The position numbers and the translations under genes were made by a program. Below are positions 32,938-41,295 of a stretch of 64,000 nt of DNA, piece by piece (position 1 is the stretch's first letter; each line of letters starts with the position of its first letter). Source of the DNA: JACNIZ01 sp964344765 (GTDB lineage Bacteria > Planctomycetota > UBA1135); assembly GCA_964344765.1 (NCBI GenBank), contig CAYFOM010000010.1, positions 1 to 64,000 on the forward strand. Direction: 5' to 3'. The notes under the pieces were generated by a model. The model was not told the DNA's origin. It was given only the letters and a program-made list of their open reading frames with translations, and did no database searches.

Positions 32938-34428
32938 ATGGTGGTCTGCCTCCTTGCCCCTTTCCTGGTTTGTGCAGCCTGGGCACAAGATCCCCCTCAA
33001 CTATTTACCCCCCGACCCGGCTATCTTGAGTTTTCCGGCCGCATGATTGCGCGGCCGGTCCAGGACGATTCGATGGCACGTGCGGCGGCGCGAGCGGAAG
33101 TGCAGGATTGGGTCCTGCGCGAATATCCGGAGGTGGATGAACTGATCTTGTATGTGCCCGAGGGCATGGACGAAAATTCGTTCGCCGCGCAGTTGATGGC
33201 GTCGGGAGATTGGGAATACGTGCACCCCGATTGGATTTGTTACCCGCTGGAAATTCCAAATGATTCTTATTTTGCCGACCAGTGGCATCATGAAATGATG
33301 CAGTCGACAGCGGCATGGGATTGGATCCATTCCGCACCAACACGGATTGCAGGGTGGACCGACACCGGCGTCGACACCGACCATCCGGATTTGATGAATC
33401 AATTGCTGCCGGGCTACAACGCTGTCGACCGGTTGACCGAAGCGCAAGGTGGCGACATTGAAGACATCAATGGTCACGGCACAGCCACCGGTGGTGCAAT
33501 CGGTGCGACCGGTAATAACGGCGAAGGCGTGGCCGGCGTGGTTTGGGACATTCAACTCCTGCCGGTACGCGTGTCAAATGATCCGGGTGGTGGCGCATAC
33601 TTGTCCGACCTGGAACACGGCGCACGCTGGGCGGTTGAGAATGGTGCGCAGACAATTAGCGCAAGCTACAGCGGCGTTGAATATTCGTCGGTGCAAACCA
33701 CCGGTGCTTATGTGCGCTCGATGGGCGGCTTGTACTTTTACGCGGCCGACAACTACGACCAAAATCATTCCTCATTTGACTGGGCCGACGTTGTAGTCGT
33801 CGGCGCATCCGACGACAACGACGACAAAGCTTGGTTCTCAAGTTACGGCACTGCGGTCGACATGACCGCGCCGGGTGTTTACGTATGGACCACGGCGATG
33901 GGTGGCGGTTATCGCAGCGCAAGCGGCACCAGTTTGTCGACACCACTGGCGAATGGAGTGGCCGCATTGATGTGGGCGGCGAACCCATTCATGGACAGCT
34001 TGGAAACGGAAACGCGTCTTTACGCGGCGTGCGATGACATCGGCGAGCCTGGTGAAGATGAGATTTTCGGCTATGGTCGCGCCAACTTGAACAATGCAGT
34101 GCATGCGGCCTTCGAAGGCGGCTTGACCATTCTTACCCCGAATCTTGTTGCCGGAACTTTCGGCCACATCGGCGTTTCGGGTGCGATTCCGAATCGACCG
34201 GTGTACTTGGGTTACACCACCATTGGCCCCGGCATTCAGCATTACCCGCCGCTGGAAATTGCAATGGGTCTGATTCAACCGCAACTCGCCGACCAACGCA
34301 TTGCCGACGCCAACGGCGAGGCGCGCTTTCATAGGTTCTTGCCTATTGAGCTGATGGGCCAAGCCGTATGGTTGCAAGCCGCCGTTTATCGCGACACTTC
34401 TCAAGTCGACGGCCGCGTCATTCAATAA
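32938..34428 (+). CDS. Secreted subtilisin-like serine protease (S8), tandem paralogue
   Basis: A 496-residue protein that is colinear over its length with the preceding protease. It has the same triad positions (Asp142, His180, Ser332), the same YFYAADN oxyanion loop and a similar signal peptide (MVVCLLAPFLVCAAWAQ). Divergence is greatest in the propeptide and in the C-terminal module (LTILTPNLVAGTFGHIGVSGA ... DTSQVDGRVIQ). This is a local gene duplication, with both catalytic sites intact. The following lipoprotein starts 4 bp after its stop, so it is part of a longer operon. Confidence 0.93.
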   Translation: MVVCLLAPFLVCAAWAQDPPQLFTPRPGYLEFSGRMIARPVQDDSMARAAARAEVQDWVLREYPEVDELILYVPEGMDENSFAAQLMASGDWEYVHPDWICYPLEIPNDSYFADQWHHEMMQSTAAWDWIHSAPTRIAGWTDTGVDTDHPDLMNQLLPGYNAVDRLTEAQGGDIEDINGHGTATGGAIGATGNNGEGVAGVVWDIQLLPVRVSNDPGGGAYLSDLEHGARWAVENGAQTISASYSGVEYSSVQTTGAYVRSMGGLYFYAADNYDQNHSSFDWADVVVVGASDDNDDKAWFSSYGTAVDMTAPGVYVWTTAMGGGYRSASGTSLSTPLANGVAALMWAANPFMDSLETETRLYAACDDIGEPGEDEIFGYGRANLNNAVHAAFEGGLTILTPNLVAGTFGHIGVSGAIPNRPVYLGYTTIGPGIQHYPPLEIAMGLIQPQLADQRIADANGEARFHRFLPIELMGQAVWLQAAVYRDTSQVDGRVIQ

Positions 34429-34432
34429 AACA

Positions 34433-35353
34433 ATGAAATCCTTCCTCTCTCTGATCGGCGCTTGCACCTTGTTGCTGGCGTCATGTGGTCCGATCAACTT
34501 TAGTAGTCAGGACGTTTATTGCCGCTACAACACCGACGATGATTCGTTGACGGTGAAGTTGGTGTACCAGCAAGTGCGGCATGTGGATCAAACCACCGGT
34601 TGGTTTTATGAAAAGCCGCCCGAGAAAATTCCCGATCTAGAGCGCGGTGAAAAAGTAGTTCGCAACATGCTGAGCGGCCGCCGAGAATTCATGATCGGAA
34701 ATAACGTTCTGACCTACGATCTCGACGACACCGATCCAGAGAAGCAGTCTGAATTTGTCAAAGGCATCAGTGTGGAATCGGTGACCATCGACACCGATGA
34801 GGCCGGGCGTTTGCGCATTGAGCAGGTATTGAAATTCCGCGACATGCCAACCGGGATGAAAATCGCCAACTTCGAATTCCGCCGCGAAGTGAAGGAAAGC
34901 ATAGACAAAGGCAAGTTAACCGTTGCAGACTCGCCCTTTGATCAAGCAACCATCGACCCCATCAAACAAGACGTCGAGCAGGGCCGTGACTGGCTGGCGT
35001 GGGATCAAAGCGGGCTGCAAATTCGCATTCCGGCATCTCCACAACTTCTCGCCAAATTCCTCCACCTAAGTTTGGAAGGCGCAGGTAGTCGACCCGATGA
35101 TCAAGCATTGGACTTGGTGTCGGAAATGCGCGCCTTCCATCAAATGATCAAGCCGTTGTCGGCGATCACCGTCAAGGACGACCACGTCGTCATGACCTTC
35201 GGACCGGATGAAAATGGCTGGCTGCATTTCAACTTCCTGGAAAACTGGGATCACCAATCTGCCGAAGATTCAGGCAAATACGATGCGCAGCTTTATGAGC
35301 ATTTAATCGAACAGGGATTAGAGTTCCCAGCAAATTGGAAGCCGGATAAATAA
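34433..35353 (+). CDS. Predicted lipoprotein of unknown function
   Basis: A 306-residue protein with a classic lipoprotein signal (MKSFLSLIGACTLLLASC). The mature part has no family I recognise. It is charged and predicted soluble, with segments such as LTVKLVYQQVRHVDQTTGWFYE and ISVESVTIDTDEAGRLRIEQVLKF that suggest a beta-sandwich core, and a C-terminal helix-rich part. It lies 4 bp after the second subtilase and 4 bp before the IPT/propeller gene, so the three are probably co-transcribed and may act together at the surface. Confidence 0.75.
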   Translation: MKSFLSLIGACTLLLASCGPINFSSQDVYCRYNTDDDSLTVKLVYQQVRHVDQTTGWFYEKPPEKIPDLERGEKVVRNMLSGRREFMIGNNVLTYDLDDTDPEKQSEFVKGISVESVTIDTDEAGRLRIEQVLKFRDMPTGMKIANFEFRREVKESIDKGKLTVADSPFDQATIDPIKQDVEQGRDWLAWDQSGLQIRIPASPQLLAKFLHLSLEGAGSRPDDQALDLVSEMRAFHQMIKPLSAITVKDDHVVMTFGPDENGWLHFNFLENWDHQSAEDSGKYDAQLYEHLIEQGLEFPANWKPDK

Positions 35354-35357
35354 AGTC

Positions 35358-36881
35358 ATGATCACCAGCCTGTTCCTTTTCTTCGCCCAAGTTGCTGCTC
35401 CTGAAATCAGCAACTTAGAAATCGCGACTCTGCAAGGGAGTCAGCTGGAAATACTCGGCACCGGTTTCGGGCCGGCCCACACTCCAGGCTTTCTTGTACT
35501 CGAAAGCGGATCCCATCGAAAACTTGTTCCGGCCACTGCAGCCAACATTGTTTCGTGGCAAAACACGCGCATTTTGATCGATGTACCCGATGACGCGGTT
35601 AGCGGAACGGTGCGAGTGTTAAAGCCAACTGGGATTAGCCAAGCCGCGAAGGTGGAAGTATTCGCTTACGACTACTTCGACATTCCACCGACCAGCGGCA
35701 CCAATGCATCGCCGTTGTCACTGACCGTCGACGATCAACAACGCGTTTGGATTAATGAAGAATTCCATCGCCAATTCCAAAAGTTGGACATTGCAACGGG
35801 AACAGTGAGCGGCGTGCAACACCCCTACCCACCAGGGCCGGGGCCGTTTGCCAGCACCATTTTTAATGATCATCGAACGAGAACGTCGGCACTGGGTGAA
35901 GGCGTCATCGTTGATCCGATGGGTCGCGTTTGGTTCAGCGAAGGCGGCGGTTATTTGTATTCGGGCGCGCATCCCAATCACAGTCGCATCATTTGCATGC
36001 TTCCGGATGAACCTGGCGGACCCGAGTTCCGCGTTTACAACGTGCCCGGCGATTGGAACGAAGCAATGGGTTTAGCTTGGGACTCCACGCGAAACTGGAT
36101 TTGGTTTGCGCAAGGCGGGTTGGACGCCGGTGCAAAGGTCGTCGGCTTTGACCCTGAGCTGATTCCGTGGGATAACCAGTTTGATTTCAGCACTTCGCTG
36201 GATCATTTGATCGGCACGCCCGGCGACCCCGGCGATGCGGTTTATCATTTTTACGACGTGCCCAATTTGACTGCGCAGCCGGCGCACTTGATCGTCAAGG
36301 ACAACGGCGACATTTGGTTCACGCACTATTGGGGTCGCGCCATCGGACGGTTGCAGCCGGACACCAACGTGGTCACGACTTATCCGGTCCCGGATCCGAT
36401 TTCCAAAGCGATCCCGTCGTACATCGTCGGTGCCGGACCATGGGAAATTAAGGAAGCCCCGAATGGCGACATCGTCTTCAACGAATTTTTTGACGCCACG
36501 ATCACACGCTTCGACATCAGCCGACAGGATGACCCGCTTGCGATGCAGCTCGACGTCGACGGTAAAAATCCGGCGATGAGCGATTGGGTGATGCCGCGCT
36601 ACGACCCGCGCGTCGAACAAATGCATTCCATCGCCTACGACCTGGAAGGACGCCTTTGGTACACCATTCACGTCGCCAATGAGCTCGGTCACAGCGCTTC
36701 ACTGGGTTACATCACCCCCGATTGGCAGCAAATGACGCGTATACCGCCAATGGAGGACGACAGTCATGCAGGCGCGTGGTGCAGTGACGGCATTGCGGTG
36801 GACCCAACCAGTGGTGATTTGTATTTTTGTGAATTCTGGCGCAAGAGAATTGGACGTTTGCACTATATAGAACCCTTGTAA
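35358..36881 (+). CDS. Exported IPT/TIG domain plus Vgb-like beta-propeller protein
   Basis: A 507-residue protein with a short hydrophobic N-terminus (MITSLFLFFAQVAA). Residues ~15-95 form an IPT/TIG immunoglobulin-like domain (ISNLEIATLQGSQLEILGTGFGP ... GTVRVLKPTGISQAAKVEV). The rest is a propeller of the virginiamycin-B-lyase/NHL type, with repeats such as SLTVDDQQRVWINE, GVIVDPMGRVWFSEGGG, HLIVKDNGDIWFTHYWGRAIGRL, EIKEAPNGDIVFNEF and SIAYDLEGRLWYT. Lyase activity is not implied. A ligand-binding or extracellular sensing role next to the proteases is plausible. Confidence 0.75.
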   Translation: MITSLFLFFAQVAAPEISNLEIATLQGSQLEILGTGFGPAHTPGFLVLESGSHRKLVPATAANIVSWQNTRILIDVPDDAVSGTVRVLKPTGISQAAKVEVFAYDYFDIPPTSGTNASPLSLTVDDQQRVWINEEFHRQFQKLDIATGTVSGVQHPYPPGPGPFASTIFNDHRTRTSALGEGVIVDPMGRVWFSEGGGYLYSGAHPNHSRIICMLPDEPGGPEFRVYNVPGDWNEAMGLAWDSTRNWIWFAQGGLDAGAKVVGFDPELIPWDNQFDFSTSLDHLIGTPGDPGDAVYHFYDVPNLTAQPAHLIVKDNGDIWFTHYWGRAIGRLQPDTNVVTTYPVPDPISKAIPSYIVGAGPWEIKEAPNGDIVFNEFFDATITRFDISRQDDPLAMQLDVDGKNPAMSDWVMPRYDPRVEQMHSIAYDLEGRLWYTIHVANELGHSASLGYITPDWQQMTRIPPMEDDSHAGAWCSDGIAVDPTSGDLYFCEFWRKRIGRLHYIEPL

Positions 36882-37016
36882 ACGATCACTTCTCACGCAA
36901 AAGCTAAATAAATCGGAAAAACCGATGGGGCTTCGCCATTCGGCGGCATCTGGTTAGCGAAGGGTCGGCCCCTTGGGGTTGGCCTGGGCCTAATCGCCTA
37001 TCGTGGAGGTTTACCC

Positions 37017-37030
37017 ATCAGTTAACTGAT
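37017..37030. promoter_or_regulatory. Perfect 14-bp palindrome upstream of the fused sigma factor
   Basis: ATCAGTTAACTGAT is a perfect palindrome about 105 bp before the start at 37135 and just before the terminator hairpin. It sits in the 250-bp gap between 36882 and 37134, which contains no gene. A repressor operator is possible; nothing else supports it. Confidence 0.25.
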
Positions 37031-37042
37031 CATATTTAGCCC

Positions 37043-37080
37043 GGGGGGTGTTCGCATCGTGGTGCGACCCCCCCTTTTTT
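37043..37080 (+). terminator. Rho-independent terminator after the protease/propeller operon
   Basis: GGGGGGT (37043-37049) pairs with ACCCCCC (37067-37073), with inner CGCA/TGCG pairing, and is followed by six T (37075-37080). It lies 160 bp after the propeller stop and 54 bp before the sigma-fusion start, so it separates the two transcription units or acts as a leader attenuator. Confidence 0.7.
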
Positions 37081-37134
37081 CATGCCCGCGACTTCAAACT
37101 ATGCAGCGGGCCTCCCCTCGCCAAGCGCTCGCCC

Positions 37135-39981
37135 ATGTCCGATTCACCCACACCCATACACGCCGCCAGCCTCGATATTGAGGAAGCCCTTGTTTCCAAC
37201 CTGGAGTGGGCCAAACGAGTCGCGTTGGGCATGGTCAACGATTCGGAACGCGCCAAAGATTTGGTGCAAGAAGCGATGCGCCGCGGCCTGGAAAACCCGC
37301 CGGCCGACCTGACCCGCATCCGTCCTTGGATCGCACGGGTCATGCGCAACTTGCTGCACATGGGTTTCCGTACTGCGCAGCGTCGTGATGCGCGAGAAGA
37401 ATTCGTTGCGCGTGATGCCACCGCCGAAGGTCACGCGCAGGAATTATTTGAACGCGCGGAAGCGCAAACTGCGCTCAGTAACGAGGTCGTCAAACTGTCG
37501 GATGACTTGAAGTTGGTTCTGCTCGCCCACTATTGGGAAGAGATGTCGCTCAGCGAAATCGGCGAGCGACACAACATTTCACCGCGCACGGTGGAGGCAC
37601 GTCTGCGCAAAGCGCGACAGTTGTTGCGCCAGCGGCTGGACCGCAAATTCGGTGGCGAAGGAACTTGGCTCAATGCAATGATGCCGTTAGTTCTCTGGAA
37701 GCCGCCGGCCAAAGCTGCGTTGCCGACAGCCGCCACGATAGCGGTCGCCGCCACAGTGATCGGCGGCGTCATCTTGTCTTATCAATACCTGTTTGCACCG
37801 GCCAAAGTCGACGTTACCGAAAGCAAGGCGGTAGTCTCGGAAATGGAAACGGCGACGCAGGACACTTCCAAGGATCGTCCGCTTGAGCAAGACCGCGTTG
37901 AAATTCCGATTGCGACCACTGATGCACCGAGCCGCACGGCAAAGTTCCTGTTGTTCGATCCTGACGGCATGGCCAACTTTGAAAATGCGGCGGTCGACTT
38001 GCTGCATATCCGCCATGCCACTCAGGATGAAATCGCCACAAGCCCTAAGGATGAATTAATTAAGGGCCCGCGGATTACTTGGCAAGTCGTCAAACGCGAA
38101 AGAGTACACGCCGATAGCAGCGGCTTAGTTCAAACCGAGGTTGACCCGCAAGCCACCCGTGTCGAAATTCCCATCGATTTCGGCACTCTTACACACTCCT
38201 TGCAAAAAATTTCTCCGCCAAAAGTGCGGCGATCGGGCCCCGGTGCAGCAGATCGCAAAGCTCTGCCTATTCCTATGTTCGCGCGGAGTGGCCTGGCCAC
38301 AGGAATCGTGGTGGACACCGATGGGAAGCCAGTGAGCAATGCCCAAGTTGCTTATAGCGTGGGTATCCCACGAGGGATTTACAACGATCCGATTGTTGCC
38401 ATCGACACTCTTCCAGACGGCAGCTTTCATCTACCAAACGTCTTAGGGAAACGAGATGGTTTCACCATTTGGGCGAAGGCACCGAACATGTATCCAACTG
38501 CGGTTTACCGTGGCTGGCAGCGCAGGGGGCCTGATTTTCACAACATCGAACTGATCTTGGCACCGGCAGTGGAGCCAACCTTCCACCTGACCGATCCCGA
38601 GGGCAATCCGGTCGAAGGGGCAAGAATGGAATGCCTTGGTACGCATAAAAAGCAGCACTCGGACTTACAAACAGGTCACTATCATCCGTTGGGATTACAA
38701 ATTGTGGCTACGGACGAAAACGGTTCCGCCTTTCTTGGCAAAACCGTTGACGGCGCCAGGGTGTTGATTCGACACAAAGACTTCCAGCTACAAACTGTAA
38801 TTTTAAAGGCGGGCCAGTCAGACTACTCACTGATTCTCAAGCCTGGTTTGAATCAAAAAGGGCTCGTGGTCGACCATGAAGGTGCCCCCGTTCAAGATGC
38901 GACCATTACCGTTTTGTGGGGCATTGAATTCATCCACACGGTGACAGATGCTTCTGGGAACTTCTCTCTCGTGCAACTTCCAGTCGATGCAGAGCTCCAG
39001 GTCCAAGTGGGCAAAGTCGGGTTTGGCCGAGAATTCCTGACGGTTAAAAACGCCAACCAACTTGCGACCGATCCGATTGAGCTGAACCCTGGGCAGACCA
39101 TCTCCGGGCAACTCGTACTTCACCCGGACATGATTCCAACCGCGGATTTGTTGGGTTGCGATTTCGTCAGCTATGAGGAATTCCCGTTGTACAGCCCTCA
39201 TTTCGAAGTTCCGGTTGAATCGGTAACCGTGAACCGCGATGGATCTTTCCAAATCCGCGACTTGGCCGAGGGAAGGTATTTACTGACCTATGAAGCGGAC
39301 TTTGCAAACATCCGCTCTGCATTCGTAGACGCCGGCGCTACGAATGTTCGTCTTGAACCGCTAGGGCCGACAACCTCGGGCGGCAAAATCACAATCCATC
39401 AACCTGAAAGCCACGGCAAGCCTGAAGTCCTGCGGGCGGTCATTCAAAGGAATATGCCTGAGGGAAGCGGTTCTGATAGATCGCGGATTCGCAAGTCGTG
39501 GATGATCGAAACCACCACCGATTTTTATCTGCCCGAACTACCGTCCGGGTCTTACTCGGTCGACTTCACCGATGTTCAACACAAGTTACGCGCCGTGGTT
39601 AATCTCGCCGTGCAAGAGGGACAGCGGATTGAAAAGGAGTACGTTCTGGTGCCGAACCACACCTTCCGGCTGAAGGTCTTGGACGTCGGTACCCCTGTTG
39701 AGTATGTGGCGGTCTCGGCGATGGATACCGATAAGCAACGCCTGCCGACTTGGTATCCCGCTGGCCGAGATGCCTTGCGGCTCATCCAGCAAACAGATGC
39801 CGATGGATACGTCGTCCTTCAGGGGATGCCAGTTGGCGCAAAGATTGGAGTGAGCCTGACTAACCCCGCCGACGGCCAAATCCATCTCATCGAGATCGAC
39901 GAGCTGCCGCTCGAGCACAAGGATCGACTGACCTACGACTTCAGCACCGCGTCGGTAGGGATTGAGGACGACGGGAATTAG
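37135..39981 (+). CDS. ECF sigma factor fused to a membrane helix and carboxypeptidase-regulatory-like domains
   Basis: A 948-residue protein from ATG 37135. Residues ~15-90 are sigma region 2 (ERAKDLVQEAMRRGLENPP ... RIRPWIARVMRNLLHMGFRTAQRR). Residues ~120-165 are region 4 with helix-turn-helix LSEIGERHNISPRTVEARLRKARQLL. One transmembrane helix follows at ~197-220 (TAATIAVAATVIGGVILSYQYLF). The remaining ~700 residues are outside and contain several CarboxypepD_reg-like beta-sandwich units, recognisable by GIVVDTDGKPVSNAQVAY, GLVVDHEGAPVQDATITVL and similar G-x-V-x-D-x-x-G-x-P-V patterns. The fusion would tether the sigma factor to the membrane, so release by proteolysis or direct membrane sensing is implied. 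Planctomycetes are known for ECF proteins with such long C-terminal extensions. Confidence 0.85.
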   Translation: MSDSPTPIHAASLDIEEALVSNLEWAKRVALGMVNDSERAKDLVQEAMRRGLENPPADLTRIRPWIARVMRNLLHMGFRTAQRRDAREEFVARDATAEGHAQELFERAEAQTALSNEVVKLSDDLKLVLLAHYWEEMSLSEIGERHNISPRTVEARLRKARQLLRQRLDRKFGGEGTWLNAMMPLVLWKPPAKAALPTAATIAVAATVIGGVILSYQYLFAPAKVDVTESKAVVSEMETATQDTSKDRPLEQDRVEIPIATTDAPSRTAKFLLFDPDGMANFENAAVDLLHIRHATQDEIATSPKDELIKGPRITWQVVKRERVHADSSGLVQTEVDPQATRVEIPIDFGTLTHSLQKISPPKVRRSGPGAADRKALPIPMFARSGLATGIVVDTDGKPVSNAQVAYSVGIPRGIYNDPIVAIDTLPDGSFHLPNVLGKRDGFTIWAKAPNMYPTAVYRGWQRRGPDFHNIELILAPAVEPTFHLTDPEGNPVEGARMECLGTHKKQHSDLQTGHYHPLGLQIVATDENGSAFLGKTVDGARVLIRHKDFQLQTVILKAGQSDYSLILKPGLNQKGLVVDHEGAPVQDATITVLWGIEFIHTVTDASGNFSLVQLPVDAELQVQVGKVGFGREFLTVKNANQLATDPIELNPGQTISGQLVLHPDMIPTADLLGCDFVSYEEFPLYSPHFEVPVESVTVNRDGSFQIRDLAEGRYLLTYEADFANIRSAFVDAGATNVRLEPLGPTTSGGKITIHQPESHGKPEVLRAVIQRNMPEGSGSDRSRIRKSWMIETTTDFYLPELPSGSYSVDFTDVQHKLRAVVNLAVQEGQRIEKEYVLVPNHTFRLKVLDVGTPVEYVAVSAMDTDKQRLPTWYPAGRDALRLIQQTDADGYVVLQGMPVGAKIGVSLTNPADGQIHLIEIDELPLEHKDRLTYDFSTASVGIEDDGN

Positions 39982-40056
39982 ATCAGCCTCCGGCGAATTC
40001 GCGCCAACTTGGCCGCAGCAACCTAAGATGAGGACTGGGCGCTCGCCCACCACACC

Positions 40057-41163
40057 ATGGGTCTGATTCTCGTCGTAGCAACCTGTACTCTTGCCGCATC
40101 CTTCGTGTGTTCGTTGTTTGAAGCGGCGCTTTACGCTGTCACCCCTTCCCAAGTCGAACTGCTCAAGGAAAAGGGCGGTCGCGGCGCGCGCCGGCTCGAG
40201 CGGTTGCGCAACAACATTGAGGAGCCGATCGCCGCGATCCTGACGGTGAATACCGTCGCCCATACTTTGGGTGCGGCGTGGTGCGGCGCAATGGTCGCCA
40301 ACGAATACGGCGACGTCGCCGTGGGTTGGTTTGCGACGATTTTCACCATCGCGGTGTTGGCGTTTACCGAAATCATTCCCAAGAGTTTGGGTGTTCGTCA
40401 TGCTGCTGTTTTGGCACCGAAAATTTCGTGGCCGTTGCAGCTGATGACGTGGTTGTCCTATCCAATCGCCCGACCGGCGCGCACCGCAATGCGCAAAATC
40501 GCCGGTGAAGAAGCAGCAGAAGCCGGGCCCAGTGAGGACGAAGTTGTAGTGTCGGCGCGCTTGGCCAAGCGTCATGGTCATGTGCGCGGCGAAGAAAGCA
40601 CCTGGGTGGAAAACGCGCTGACCCTCGACCAAGTGCACGCAAGAGAACTGATGACCCCGCGCCGCGTCATCGAACGCTTGCCTGCCGACCTCACCATTCA
40701 AGAGGCCATCGCCCGCACCGATCAGTGGATTCACAGTCGCGTACCCATCCACAAACCCGGCGATCCCGATGAGATCCTCGGCGTGGTATATCGCCGCGAA
40801 GTTTTTGATGAAGGCGTAGCCGGAAACGGCGATAGAACCATCGGCAGCTTAAAGCGCAAACTCGACACCGTGCCGGTCAGCATGCCGGCGCATAAGTTGC
40901 TGCGCTTATTCCTAGTCGGCCGCCGCCACATGGTCGCCGTCGTCGACGAATACGGCAGCTTCCAAGGAATCGTTTCCCTAGAAGACGTGCTCGAAGAAAT
41001 GCTCGGCGCCGAAATCGTCGACGAACACGACGAAATCGTCGACATGCAAGCGCATGCGCGTCAGTCCAATCCGCATGCGGATGCCGATCCTACTGCTGAC
41101 GTAGAGGCTGCTGATTTGGACCAGGACGCCGACTCCGAAGCGCCAACTACCAAAACCGACTAA
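40057..41163 (+). CDS. CNNM/CorC-type transporter-like protein with CBS pair
   Basis: A 368-residue membrane protein. The CNNM (DUF21) membrane domain has three to four helices (MGLILVVATCTLAASFVCSLFEAALYAVTPSQVELL ... VGWFATIFTIAVLAFTEIIPKSLGVRHA). A CBS-domain pair follows (VHARELMTPRRVIERLPADLTIQEAIARTDQWIHSRVPI and HKLLRLFLVGRRHMVAVVDEYGSFQGIVSLEDVLEEMLGAEIVDEHDEI). The usual C-terminal CorC_HlyC domain is missing and replaced by an acidic tail. The family is linked to Mg2+/Co2+ or Na+ transport, with CBS domains binding adenine nucleotides. Confidence 0.88.
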   Translation: MGLILVVATCTLAASFVCSLFEAALYAVTPSQVELLKEKGGRGARRLERLRNNIEEPIAAILTVNTVAHTLGAAWCGAMVANEYGDVAVGWFATIFTIAVLAFTEIIPKSLGVRHAAVLAPKISWPLQLMTWLSYPIARPARTAMRKIAGEEAAEAGPSEDEVVVSARLAKRHGHVRGEESTWVENALTLDQVHARELMTPRRVIERLPADLTIQEAIARTDQWIHSRVPIHKPGDPDEILGVVYRREVFDEGVAGNGDRTIGSLKRKLDTVPVSMPAHKLLRLFLVGRRHMVAVVDEYGSFQGIVSLEDVLEEMLGAEIVDEHDEIVDMQAHARQSNPHADADPTADVEAADLDQDADSEAPTTKTD

Positions 41164-41172
41164 TCCAAAAAC

Positions 41173-41248
41173 TGGTGGGCCAAGCAGGATTTGAACCTGC
41201 AACCTACGAATTATGAGTTCGCAGCTCTAACCGTTGAGCTATTGGCCC
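41173..41248 (-). tRNA. tRNA with CAU anticodon (Ile2 or Met)
   Basis: A 76-nt cloverleaf with an encoded CCA end. The acceptor stem GGGCCAA/TTGGCCC pairs perfectly, the D arm is AGCTC...GAGC, the anticodon stem is GCGAA/TTCGT with loop CTCATAA, and the T arm is GCAGG-TTCAAAT-CCTGC. Anticodon CAT reads AUG, or AUA if C34 is lysidine-modified. The D-loop (AACGGTTA) resembles elongator tRNA-Ile2 more than tRNA-Met, so Ile2 is my preference but is not certain. Confidence 0.92.
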
Positions 41249-41295
41249 ACCTTGATTGATGCCGCTGAATGCGCGGCGATGGGAAAGCGGCGAGA

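Noticed and set aside
41173..41248. tRNA genes as attachment sites of integrated elements
   Set aside because: No integrase gene and no duplicated tRNA 3' end is present near either tRNA.
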